Assembly: GCA_001771575.1 (NCBI GenBank) | Contig: MEUD01000001.1 | Coordinates: 351,277-415,276, forward strand | Direction: 5' to 3' | Source: a candidate division WOR-1 bacterium RIFOXYB2_FULL_45_9 | GTDB taxonomy: Bacteria; Margulisbacteria; WOR-1; O2-12-FULL-45-9; XYB2-FULL-48-7 | Length of the DNA stretch: 64,000 bases | In this document: positions 34,376-41,494 of the stretch, in pieces | How the letters are laid out: each line of letters opens with the position of its first letter | How positions within the stretch are numbered: the first letter of the stretch is position 1 | The notes under the pieces: model-generated | What the model saw: only the letters and a program-made list of their open reading frames with translations | The model's database searches: none | What the model was told of the DNA's origin: nothing | Program-made: the position numbers and the translations under genes

Positions 34376-34657
34376 ATAAACCACTGCTTAGATTTCTTTA
34401 AAGCGATATCCGATGGGACCCGGCAGAAGATCTTTGAACTGCTGGAGGGGAAAGAGCTGTCGGTCGGGGAGATCGCCACTAAAATGAAGCTGACCCAGCC
34501 GAACGTTTCGCACCACTTAAAAGTCCTAAAACAATGCGGCTGTGTCCGTTCTCACCGGAAGGGGAAGAACGTTTTCTATTCGGTCAATAAAGATAGCATG
34601 GTCAGCTGCTGCGGCAATTTCTTCGGTAAATTCAAGATCAAGGTCGAAAAGGAATAA
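34373..34657 (+). CDS. ArsR/SmtB family transcriptional regulator
   Basis: A 94-residue winged-helix repressor. The N-terminus FFKAISDGTRQKIFELL is typical of ArsR proteins and the recognition helix is in LTQPNVSHHLKVLKQCGCVRSHRKGKNVFYSV (about residues 40-71, split motif). Cysteines at the end of the recognition helix (CGC) and in the C-terminus (SCCGNFF) are possible metal or thiol sensing sites. By family knowledge such proteins release DNA on binding metal, arsenite or on oxidation. Matching operators lie over its own promoter and before the following small gene. The inducer cannot be named from sequence. Confidence 0.88.
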   Translation: MINHCLDFFKAISDGTRQKIFELLEGKELSVGEIATKMKLTQPNVSHHLKVLKQCGCVRSHRKGKNVFYSVNKDSMVSCCGNFFGKFKIKVEKE

Positions 34658-34666
34658 TTTTTTTCC

Positions 34667-34696
34667 CTTACATATAAACATGTGTTTATATGTAAG
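34667..34696. promoter_or_regulatory. Operator O2: 14-2-14 palindrome
   Basis: Arms CTTACATATAAACA and TGTTTATATGTAAG are perfect complements separated by two bases. This is the layout of SmtB/CzrA/ArsR-type operators (12-2-12). It lies between the regulator gene and the small cysteine-rich gene, so it probably controls the latter. Confidence 0.8.
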
Positions 34697-34710
34697 CCAA
34701 GGACTAGTAC

Positions 34711-34729
34711 TCGAGGGAGAATCCCTCGA
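34711..34729 (+). other. Short hairpin in the leader of the cysteine-rich gene
   Basis: TCGAGGGA and TCCCTCGA form an 8-base-pair stem with a GAA loop, about 30 bases before the start codon and 15 bases before the Shine-Dalgarno site. It may stabilise the leader; a repeat-element origin is also possible. Confidence 0.45.
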
Positions 34730-34757
34730 CAAGCTCGGGATAAAGGAGGTGAGCTAA

Positions 34758-34898
34758 ATGAGCAAAGAAAAAGATTGCTGTGACATCAAGGTCAAGAAGG
34801 TTGAGGACGGTTACGAGATCAAGGTCAGCGGCGAGGATGTCGAAAAATGCCTCGGTAACTGCCTGAAGAACTGCTGCAGCGACAAATCGGATAAATAG
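34758..34898 (+). CDS. Small cysteine-rich protein (46 residues)
   Basis: A short gene with a full ribosome binding site AAAGGAGGTGA seven bases before the ATG. The product begins MSKEKDCCDIKVKKVEDGYEI and ends with CLGNCLKNCCSDK, giving six cysteines in 46 residues, arranged as CC near the start and C-x3-C-x3-CC near the end. It has no membrane helix. The composition suggests a metal-binding or thiol protein, comparable to a metallothionein or metallochaperone, but no named family was recognised. It sits under a perfect ArsR-type operator, so it is probably induced with the regulator. Confidence 0.75.
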   Translation: MSKEKDCCDIKVKKVEDGYEIKVSGEDVEKCLGNCLKNCCSDKSDK

Positions 34899-34912
34899 AG
34901 AACTTGCCGAAT

Positions 34913-34934
34913 AGCCCCTCGGCGCCGGGGGGCT
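34913..34934. terminator. GC-rich hairpin between convergent genes
   Basis: AGCCCC...GGGGCT with an inner CGGCGCCG forms a strong stem between the cysteine-rich gene and the convergent membrane gene. No U-run follows on either strand, so it is a possible terminator only. Confidence 0.4.
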
Positions 34935-34943
34935 GACTAGGCT

Positions 34944-35447
34944 TCACTTCTTGGCAAACAATTTCTCGGCCGGACAGCCAAGCTCTCTTTGTTTGCAGTT
35001 AGGGCAAAGGAGCGTGCCGCGCATGTAGCCGGTAACTGGAAAAGCGAGAATGGCGTTCGCGATCATTAAGACCAGCGTTAGCCAATTAAAGTGGACGAAT
35101 AAATAGACTAAGCCCCCCAGGAATGGGATCAGAAAAAGGAGCAAGTCAGGAACAAGGTCCCGCCAACCAAACACCTTGGCCGTGAACTTTTTGGGATCGT
35201 CTTTCTTAAAGAAAAGAGGGGCAATGATCCCTTTCCCCGGACCGCAGAGTTTACCGTAGTAGTAACATGAGCGGCAAGCGCCAGCTAAGACTCGATATTC
35301 GCTCCAAAGGCAGAATAGGAGGTAAAGGATAACCGTAATCTGGCCAAAGCCGGACAAGATGATCGCGCCGAGCGAATAGATCGATAGCGATAATAGAATC
35401 GATAAGGCTGGGATCCAGACGGGATAGTTTTCATAGTGCTTATTCAT
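34944..35447 (-). CDS. Cysteine-rich integral membrane protein
   Basis: A 167-residue protein with about four membrane helices (residues about 10-30, 33-50, 98-115, 120-140). Two cysteine groups lie outside the helices: CRSCYYYGKLCGPGKG (about 58-73) and LCPNCKQRELGCPAEKLF near the C-terminus (about 147-164). The CxxC pairs suggest metal or redox binding. No named family was recognised. It converges on the ArsR locus, and the shared cysteine richness hints that both handle the same metal or thiol stress, which is inference. Confidence 0.65.
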   Translation of the reverse strand: MNKHYENYPVWIPALSILLSLSIYSLGAIILSGFGQITVILYLLFCLWSEYRVLAGACRSCYYYGKLCGPGKGIIAPLFFKKDDPKKFTAKVFGWRDLVPDLLLFLIPFLGGLVYLFVHFNWLTLVLMIANAILAFPVTGYMRGTLLCPNCKQRELGCPAEKLFAKK

Positions 35448-35543
35448 GACTCATATTTTGCCACTCTGAAATAAAGGTGTCAATTGGGGAAAATCTAAGG
35501 CTTTTTCTTCAGATACTCTTTGAAAGGCCGATCAGCCTCGCTC

Positions 35544-36392
35544 TCAACGATATCCGGTTGCGCCGGAGCGGGGTATTTTCAACGTTTCCGGCGTGGGGAG
35601 AGCGGAGGTCGTTTGCCAATTTTTGAATAATTGTTCAAGCTCCCGGCTGAGATGCGCCGGATTAGCATCGAAGATCTTTTTCATTTGAAGCGCCAGTTCG
35701 CGGTTTTTAGAGAGACGGACGCTATTTTCCAATTCAAGCGCGAGGCGTTCGGGTTCGGACCGGTAGAGGATGTAAGCGGTCGACATCGCGGCGACGGTCT
35801 CCAGCAAGCCGCTATCGGAGGCGCCTAGCTGGCCCCATTCCTGAAGGGCTTCGTCCAGGCCTGCCCGGTCAAAGGGTTCCCCGTTAAACCCGGCGGCAAG
35901 AATATTTTTTATCCGGTCAACAATGTCGCTGACCCGCCCGATTTCCGGCATGACCGGCGCGAGGATCGTATTCCATTTTTTGATACACGCTCCAATCTCT
36001 TCCAGGGGAGCGTTCCGCAACTCCGCTTGCGCCTGTTGAATAAGCCGTAACTGGCCGAGCGTCTCTTCCATAGTAAGCTTCGCGGTGGCGGACCTTTTGA
36101 GCGGTTTTGCTGACGCTTCGATCGATTCAACCTGGTCGTCTTTCAGGTTAATGATAACCGGCGGCAAGCCGAGATCAGCAAGCAGATCTTTTGGCACACG
36201 TGGAGGAAGGAAACTACGCGACAGCTCCAAGCGGAGAGTAACTTCACCGGTCTGATAGTTGTTAACGAGGTGCGGCCCGATCGCGCGACAGACTTTGGCG
36301 CCGAATTTGAAGATCGATCTGGTAGTTTCGGTCCGATAAGCAACTTTGCCGATATTATAAGCAATTTCACGGGCAACTGAACGGATAGACAT
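35544..36392 (-). CDS. Hypothetical protein
   Basis: A 282-residue soluble protein that was not recognised. The start at 36392 is fixed by AGGAGG seven bases upstream; the open frame continues 46 codons further only because it runs through an AT-rich repeat. The N-terminus is MSIRSVAREIAYNIGKVAY. Later parts are mostly predicted helix, including a central KLTMEETLGQLRLIQQAQAELR and a C-terminal LERELEQLF-like pattern. No signal peptide or catalytic motif is visible. It stands alone, flanked by an inverted-repeat element on the 5' side. Confidence 0.5.
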   Translation of the reverse strand: MSIRSVAREIAYNIGKVAYRTETTRSIFKFGAKVCRAIGPHLVNNYQTGEVTLRLELSRSFLPPRVPKDLLADLGLPPVIINLKDDQVESIEASAKPLKRSATAKLTMEETLGQLRLIQQAQAELRNAPLEEIGACIKKWNTILAPVMPEIGRVSDIVDRIKNILAAGFNGEPFDRAGLDEALQEWGQLGASDSGLLETVAAMSTAYILYRSEPERLALELENSVRLSKNRELALQMKKIFDANPAHLSRELEQLFKNWQTTSALPTPETLKIPRSGATGYR

Positions 36393-36473
36393 ATAGACCT
36401 CCTGGGATAATAGGGGTTCCTTAAGTATATCGACAGTTATAAAGGAAATTTCAGGGAATATTAGGAGAAAACT

Positions 36474-36598
36474 CGAAATACTAAATTCGAAATACGAAGC
36501 AAATACGAAAATCGAATTTCTAAGGTTCAAAACAGTTTTGGATTTTCTTAACCGAATTTCTAATTTGTTTCGAATTTCGATATTCGGGTTTCGTATTT
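36474..36598. repeat. AT-rich imperfect inverted repeat (MITE-like)
   Basis: Arms of about 55-60 bases run from AAATACTAAATTCG to CGGGTTTCGTATTT, with a centre CAAAAC-A-GTTTTG. The arms are rich in CGAAATACGAA-type words and pair imperfectly. A one-armed relative lies near 42.2 kb. Repeats of this composition are scattered in many uncultured bacterial genomes, which is recalled knowledge and not checked here. Confidence 0.65.
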
Positions 36599-36744
36599 AT
36601 GCAGAAGAAGTGCGTCCGGCGGCGGCGAGGCGCGTTTCGTCACGCGAAGAGAGAAGGGCGGGTCGTTGTCGATGAGGGGAGTGGGGTTGGGGAACCGAAA
36701 CTCAGCAATTAGATGAAATCGCTAAAAGAGATTATAGGATCTCG
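36599..36744. other. Non-coding stretch at the island edge
   Basis: This GC-richer stretch, together with the inverted repeat before it, forms a gap of about 350 bases without a gene. No promoter, tRNA or att-like direct repeat was recognised. It marks the change from the normal composition to the AT-rich island. Confidence 0.4.
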
Positions 36745-37791
36745 TCATTTATTTAAATCATTAAACAAACTTAACCATTTTTTAACAATATTTCTAAGGC
36801 CGTCAATTTTTGTCGATTTCAATTGACGCAAAAAAGCACTTAAACCTTCAAGCCTTTGAGACAGATCACAACATTCAACTGAAAGCTCATGATTGTCACA
36901 CATAAATATCGAGCAAGCTTCTGAAGAAACATGATTATGCTTCTCTTTAAACGCAATTAAATATTTTGGAATAACATTTTCCAACAAATCATTCAATTCA
37001 ATTAATTGATGATCTTCCGTTCGTTCACTCACATATTCATGTCTTACAAATGAAATCTTTTCAGTATAATTACATGGCAAAAATATATAATAATTTGCTC
37101 TTGCAAACATCCCCAATATCTTGAATAGCTGAAAACATGAGCCAAATATTTTTGGCGCCAACAATATTGGCATACAATCATTAGTTACAGCCTTATTATA
37201 TATTGAACTAATTTCTTTACTATCAGGATAAATCCAGTTTTCAGAGTTATAATATCTAATTAATAAAGTTGCGTTATTAAACCGATCTGCACGAACTAAG
37301 CATTCAGAATAACCATCTTCTTGATTAATCTCAGTCCTTAATATCCTGTAATCATTTGCTTGGCAGGTATTTACTAATATTTCTGTAATAGCAGACAAAA
37401 CATAATCAGATTTAGCATATTGATGCATATTATCAATAATTGTTTGTTGCGCTCTTATTGCCACCTCACGATCGGGCAGGACGATTTTTGCCCTTGTGAT
37501 ATATTCCAATCTATTTTTTGTAGTAATTTCAAACGATGAATGTTTCTGAAATCGGCTTGAATTTATAACTATTTTCAAGGCAAGAGGATCTAATCTTCTA
37601 CCCCAAGGACCAACTTCGCACAAATTATATCTTATATCATAAAATGAAAGAACATCATGCTTTAATAATAATTCTTCTATTCGATAATTAACAAAAAAAC
37701 ATATATCCTCAGAAGACAGGCCCAATAAAGAACTTCGTTTAAGATTGGAAATTATCTCTTTAATTTGCTTATTTCTTGAATACGTATGCAT
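36745..37791 (-). CDS. Unknown protein divergent from the HTH-Fic module
   Basis: A 348-residue soluble protein, clearly AT-rich in codon use compared with its neighbours, that was not recognised. It has no signal peptide or membrane helix. A central part (ILVNTCQANDYRILRTEIN, then ECLVRADRFNNATLLIRYYN, then MPILLAPKIFGSCF) alternates strands and helices and faintly resembles a nuclease-like fold, but no complete catalytic motif is present. It is transcribed away from the HTH-Fic pair and its promoter region shares ATATAAC half-sites with theirs. It may be part of the same mobile module or an independent cargo gene. Confidence 0.6.
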   Translation of the reverse strand: MHTYSRNKQIKEIISNLKRSSLLGLSSEDICFFVNYRIEELLLKHDVLSFYDIRYNLCEVGPWGRRLDPLALKIVINSSRFQKHSSFEITTKNRLEYITRAKIVLPDREVAIRAQQTIIDNMHQYAKSDYVLSAITEILVNTCQANDYRILRTEINQEDGYSECLVRADRFNNATLLIRYYNSENWIYPDSKEISSIYNKAVTNDCMPILLAPKIFGSCFQLFKILGMFARANYYIFLPCNYTEKISFVRHEYVSERTEDHQLIELNDLLENVIPKYLIAFKEKHNHVSSEACSIFMCDNHELSVECCDLSQRLEGLSAFLRQLKSTKIDGLRNIVKKWLSLFNDLNK

Positions 37792-37802
37792 ATATTTATG
37801 TA

Positions 37803-37824
37803 TGTTATATTATATAATATAACA
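37803..37824. promoter_or_regulatory. Perfect palindrome P1 before the unknown divergent gene
   Basis: TGTTATATTAT / ATAATATAACA, 22 bases, 11 bases before the start codon of the minus-strand gene. It contains TATAAT-like sequence on the minus strand, so it probably overlaps that promoter. The half-site ATATAAC is shared with P4. Confidence 0.6.
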
Positions 37825-37855
37825 GCTTTCTCCTTTTATCCAAAATATTTAATCA

Positions 37856-37904
37856 ATATTATTATATAATAATATGCTCATAAAGAACAATATGATATCA
37901 TATT
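37856..37904. promoter_or_regulatory. Perfect palindromes P2 and P3 in the divergent intergenic region
   Basis: P2 (37856-37875, ATATTATTAT / ATAATAATAT) and P3 (37889-37904, AATATGAT / ATCATATT) are both exact. AT-rich sequence produces chance palindromes easily, so their meaning is less certain than that of P1 and P4. Confidence 0.4.
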
Positions 37905-37979
37905 TAACCAACAATATGCCAAATATAGCACATATATCATATTTCTTGACTTCTAATATGCAATATATAGCATATTGCA

Positions 37980-38010
37980 TTGACACAAATATAACATATA
38001 TGTTATATTT
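37980..38010 (+). promoter_or_regulatory. Promoter with embedded operator P4 for the HTH-Fic pair
   Basis: TTGACA (37980-37985) and TTATAT (38003-38008) are spaced by 17 bases. The exact 24-base palindrome AAATATAACATA / TATGTTATATTT (37987-38010) fills the spacer and covers the -10. This is the expected position for an operator bound by the HTH protein encoded directly downstream. Confidence 0.7.
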
Positions 38011-38044
38011 ACCTGTGTTATTAGTTATAAATGGGGGTGGCAAT

Positions 38045-38494
38045 TTGAAAGATTTAAATGATTTAAAACTTAAACAGGTTTCTATCGCAGTTAACGAAGG
38101 CCGTCCGATCCCAGTTGAAAAATTAGGTCAATGGATTAGGGATGTCCGAGAAGCCTTAGGTATGACTCAAAAACAGTTATCAAAAAGGCTCCATTTAGCC
38201 CAGTCTTCGCTTTCAAGAATTGAAGAAAATGCAAAATCTTGCACAATAAATACATTAGCAAAAATTGCAACTGGTTTGCAATGTGAGTTTATGGGTGTTT
38301 TAATTTCAAAGGATGGGTTAGAAAATATTATCAAATTAAGAGCCGAAATAAAAGCTAAAGAAATTTTAAAACAAACATTTGCGAATATGGCCATGGAAAA
38401 ACAAATGCCTGATAATAATGCATATATTTATCAATTAAAAAAGCTCACAGAAGAACTGACAAATAATCCCGGCCCCAATCTGTGGGAAGAATAG
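38045..38494 (+). CDS. Mobile mystery protein A (HTH antitoxin-type regulator)
   Basis: A 149-residue protein with a Cro/C1-type HTH at about residues 36-70 (LGMTQKQLSKRLHLAQSSLSRIE). Size, the N-terminal pattern LKLKQVSIAVNE...PVEKLGQWIRDVREALGMTQ and the adjacent Fic gene match 'mobile mystery protein A'. The family is always found next to protein B and is thought to be its antitoxin or regulator. The start is TTG at 38045 with GGGGGTGG upstream; the frame is open further up but the promoter excludes it. Its stop codon touches the start of the Fic gene. Confidence 0.85.
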   Translation: MKDLNDLKLKQVSIAVNEGRPIPVEKLGQWIRDVREALGMTQKQLSKRLHLAQSSLSRIEENAKSCTINTLAKIATGLQCEFMGVLISKDGLENIIKLRAEIKAKEILKQTFANMAMEKQMPDNNAYIYQLKKLTEELTNNPGPNLWEE

Positions 38495-39085
38495 TTGCTT
38501 TTCACAGAAGATATCCCTGGAGCAACCCCAATAGATGATGTGTCTGGTCTTATTCCAACACATATATCAACCCGTTCCGAATTAAATGAGTGGGAAACAG
38601 CAAATATTCTTAAGGCCGTAAAATACCATCTTTCGGAAAAAAGAAAATTAACTATTAATATCCAATGGCTAAAAAAACTGCACAAAGAAATGTTTGGAGA
38701 ATCATGGAAATGGGCTGGCAAGTTTAGACAAAGAAATCTCAGCCTAGGGATCGATTGGCACAACATTAACGATCAAATCAAGGCGCTTGTTGATGACATT
38801 GCATACTGGAGAAAGAATAATAGTTTAAGCATTTTTGAACAGAGCATTCGTATTCATCATCGCCTTGTTAAAATACATCCTTTTGAAAATGGAAATGGAC
38901 GACATGCAAGATTAGTGTCTGATATTTATTTATATAACAACAATGAATCACGTCCAATTTGGCCAAGCGATGAATTGATAGAAAAAAGTAACATAAGAGA
39001 TAAATACATTTCTGCCTTGAAGGATGCTGATAGCGGAAACTATTCAACCTTGAAACATTTCACAGCCGAATTAATGAAGAGATGA
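38495..39085 (+). CDS. Mobile mystery protein B (Fic domain protein)
   Basis: A 196-residue Fic protein. The catalytic motif HPFENGNGRHARL begins at about residue 128, complete with the histidine, acidic residue and GNGR anion hole. The N-terminus DIPGATPIDDVSGLIPTHI and TRSELNEWETANI are typical of 'mobile mystery protein B'. Fic enzymes transfer AMP or another nucleotide part to target proteins; many act as toxins held in check by a partner. The start is TTG directly after the stop of protein A, so the two are tightly coupled. Codon use is AT-rich, pointing to recent transfer. The target is unknown. Confidence 0.9.
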   Translation: MLFTEDIPGATPIDDVSGLIPTHISTRSELNEWETANILKAVKYHLSEKRKLTINIQWLKKLHKEMFGESWKWAGKFRQRNLSLGIDWHNINDQIKALVDDIAYWRKNNSLSIFEQSIRIHHRLVKIHPFENGNGRHARLVSDIYLYNNNESRPIWPSDELIEKSNIRDKYISALKDADSGNYSTLKHFTAELMKR

Positions 39086-39172
39086 TTACTCTCCTTTAAT
39101 TTTCCCCTGAAATTCCCCATTATTTTGCCCGATTAATAGGTGCCCTTATTTACAAAATGTGGAGGAATTTAA

Positions 39173-39745
39173 ATGAGTATTTCGGATAAATTTAGGAACC
39201 CAATCTTCCGGGACCGATATATTAAAGCTGGGGCTATTCAATCGGCTATGACCCAAAGCATTCTTAGGTTAGATATTAGGCTAAGGCTCCCAATCTTGGC
39301 GCAAGGCTTGTTCTCCTCGCTGGGAGGACGGTTCAAGGAAGCTTCGCTTCAAGACGTACTCGCCGCCTTAAAGCCCGACCTAACTCAACAAGCCGCTAAA
39401 ATGCTCGGCTTAACTTCGTCAAGAGTAACTCTCAAGTATTTACGCTACAAAATCATGCCGGCCCAGTTAGGCGAGTTGGACAGCATCGTCACCGCCAGAG
39501 GATTTCGGCGAATAGGCGGCATCATGGGCGTGATCTCCGTCCACCAGTTTCCTAACTCCAAACTCTGTCTCGCCATCGAAGTCGATCCAAATCGCCAGGA
39601 TCCAACCCTAACTTTAGCCGGGGTCGGCTTTATGGGTGAAAAACCGGCCGATTTTGCCGCCACCTTTGCTGAAATGCCGGGAGTGGGGATCGAAATGACC
39701 GATTGTTCACTCCAGGCGATCTGGGAAGCGGTGGGAAATAGATAA
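39173..39745 (+). CDS. Unknown protein coupled to YcaO
   Basis: A 190-residue soluble protein that was not recognised, with a good ribosome site GGAGGAA nine bases before the ATG. The N-terminal half is helical (YIKAGAIQSAMTQSILRLDIRLRLP); the C-terminal half alternates short strands and helices (GGIMGVISVHQFPNSKLCLAIEVDP, TLTLAGVGFMGEKPADFAATF). The stop codon is followed immediately by the YcaO start, so the two proteins are made together. Base composition is back to that of the chromosome. It may be a substrate-binding partner of YcaO, but it lacks a recognisable RRE or TfuA pattern. Confidence 0.55.
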   Translation: MSISDKFRNPIFRDRYIKAGAIQSAMTQSILRLDIRLRLPILAQGLFSSLGGRFKEASLQDVLAALKPDLTQQAAKMLGLTSSRVTLKYLRYKIMPAQLGELDSIVTARGFRRIGGIMGVISVHQFPNSKLCLAIEVDPNRQDPTLTLAGVGFMGEKPADFAATFAEMPGVGIEMTDCSLQAIWEAVGNR

Positions 39746-41494
39746 ATGCCGGTTGCAAATTATAATTTCCAAATCAAACTAACCGGCAGTTCTTATTCTC
39801 ACGGGCAAGGGGGACAGACCATTACTCCGGCCCGGGAAATAACTATCCAGGAAGCGCTTGACCACCTTAAAACCAGGCCAAACGACCGCTTCATGCGTTA
39901 TCATTTGCTCAAGAGCTTAACCAGCCTGAAAGAAGAAGGGATCAAATTAGCGGTTGAATTGTTTAAGCAAGAACCCTCTCTGCCGCTCTTCGGTTTCCTG
40001 GTCAAAACCGGTTCCAGCTCCAGCCAGTACCCGGCGGTTATGGCCGCGTTGCAATCGCCCGGTCGGCAGGCTGGTCTGGAAATGTTTCGCCGGCATCCGA
40101 GTCCCAGCGTCAGAGCGGTCTTAAAAGGTGAAGCGATCGGGCTAACTTCGATTTGGGAACGATATTTTTCGCTCAACCGCGAACGCCATCTCGCTTTTCA
40201 GTCAATACCTAGTTTTTCACTCCCAATAACCACCGATCTCTTGCCGATCAAAGGCGAAACGGCGGTCAATCTCGCCGACTTTAAACCCGAGGTTTCGGCG
40301 TCCATCTCTTTCCGGACCGGGACCGGTTTGCGAACGGTCAAGCCAATGGAAACATTCGCCCGCCTTGAATCAGTGAAACTGTTATCCGACAATGACCAGC
40401 CGATCTCATTGGCTCAATATCACGGCACTTATTTCGCCCTCTTCTTTACTCCGTCAACCCGCCGGGTCGCGGTTGGGCCGCACGAACATACCCTCACCGG
40501 GACCGGCCACGGGAGCGGGAAAGGCTTGACCCAACAAGCCGCCCTGGTCTCGGCCGTGATGGAAGCGCTGGAACGCTACAGCGCCGCCGAAGGGGTTGGC
40601 AATAATTGGCCGGACGGGTACGTTGCCGACCTATCGCTCACCCAGAAAACGCTGGCTGAACTGCGGCGGGACGGCCTGGCGGCGCTCGATCCAAACCAAT
40701 TTAACTTGGAATATCCTTACGAAAACGAACCATTGCATTGGGTTAAGGGGGAAGTAAAAAACGGGAGTGGGGAGAGCCCCATTATGGTCCCGGCCCAGAT
40801 CGTTTTTGAAAACTCTAATTTAGACGAAGTTGAAGTCTTTTTAACTTCATCCAACGGCTTGGCTTCCGGCAACACCATGGCGGAAGCCAAACTGCACGCC
40901 TTGCTGGAAGTGATCGAACGCGACGGCGACTACAGCATGTATTATCAACCGGCCCGGACCTTTGCGCTCTCCGCCGAAGACAAGGCGATTGGTCCGATCA
41001 TTCAGGCTTACGGAGCCAAAGGATTGAGCGTCCAATTGCTCGACCTAACAACGGAGTTCGGTGTTCCGACCTACCGGGCTTTCATCCACCTGCACGACCA
41101 GATCTTGAGCGGCAGTGGCGCTCACCTTGACGGCCGGATCGCCGCTTTTCGGGCGATCTGTGAACTGAATACCAAAGCTTTTATTTATGAAAGACATAAT
41201 CGATCGCTGACTCCCGCCGCTGAGCAACGAGCTGATGTCCGGACTATGCGGTTCGAAACGCTCCCTTCGTTCTCGACCATGAATGTGGAAGAGGACCTGG
41301 CTTTGGCGGAGAGATTAATGATCGCTAACGGCTTGTCGGTCGTTTACGTCGATCTAACGCGGGCGGACCTTGGGATCCCGGTCGTGCGGGCGATCGTCCC
41401 TGGACTCGATCTGCCGCCGGTCATAAGCCGCCGCCAGGTCAAGCATTTATTGGAGATGTTTGGGAACGAAGGGCAGCTGTCCGATCAACCGTAA
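39746..41494 (+). CDS. YcaO family ATP-dependent cyclodehydratase-like protein
   Basis: A 582-residue protein. The C-terminal two thirds are a YcaO domain: SAVMEALERYSA (about residues 268-279), GLASGNTMAEAKLHALLEVIERD (about 371-393, split motif) and AAFRAICELNTKAF (about 470) contain the glutamates that hold ATP and magnesium, and PVVRAIVPGLD is the usual end block. YcaO enzymes activate a peptide-bond oxygen with ATP to form azolines, amidines or thioamides, or help modify proteins. The PxPxP tail of azoline-forming members is absent. The first 200 residues are an extension of unknown fold. No precursor peptide, dehydrogenase or protease of a RiPP cluster is adjacent, so the substrate is unknown. 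Confidence 0.88.
   Translation: MPVANYNFQIKLTGSSYSHGQGGQTITPAREITIQEALDHLKTRPNDRFMRYHLLKSLTSLKEEGIKLAVELFKQEPSLPLFGFLVKTGSSSSQYPAVMAALQSPGRQAGLEMFRRHPSPSVRAVLKGEAIGLTSIWERYFSLNRERHLAFQSIPSFSLPITTDLLPIKGETAVNLADFKPEVSASISFRTGTGLRTVKPMETFARLESVKLLSDNDQPISLAQYHGTYFALFFTPSTRRVAVGPHEHTLTGTGHGSGKGLTQQAALVSAVMEALERYSAAEGVGNNWPDGYVADLSLTQKTLAELRRDGLAALDPNQFNLEYPYENEPLHWVKGEVKNGSGESPIMVPAQIVFENSNLDEVEVFLTSSNGLASGNTMAEAKLHALLEVIERDGDYSMYYQPARTFALSAEDKAIGPIIQAYGAKGLSVQLLDLTTEFGVPTYRAFIHLHDQILSGSGAHLDGRIAAFRAICELNTKAFIYERHNRSLTPAAEQRADVRTMRFETLPSFSTMNVEEDLALAERLMIANGLSVVYVDLTRADLGIPVVRAIVPGLDLPPVISRRQVKHLLEMFGNEGQLSDQP

Noticed and set aside
36745..37791. PD-(D/E)xK nuclease assignment for the unknown island gene
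   Set aside because: An alternating strand-helix segment is present, but no proper D...ExK set of residues could be found, so no nuclease function was claimed.
37856..37875. Palindrome P2 as a strong operator
   Set aside because: It is made only of A and T, and such palindromes arise easily by chance in this AT-rich gap. It was kept only as a low-confidence site.
38216..38236. SRIEEN in the HTH protein, which fits the (S/T)xxxE(G/N) Fic inhibitory motif
   Set aside because: It lies in the recognition-helix region of a Cro/C1 HTH, where S-R-I-E is common by itself, so the match is probably chance. It is not evidence for direct active-site blocking of the Fic protein.
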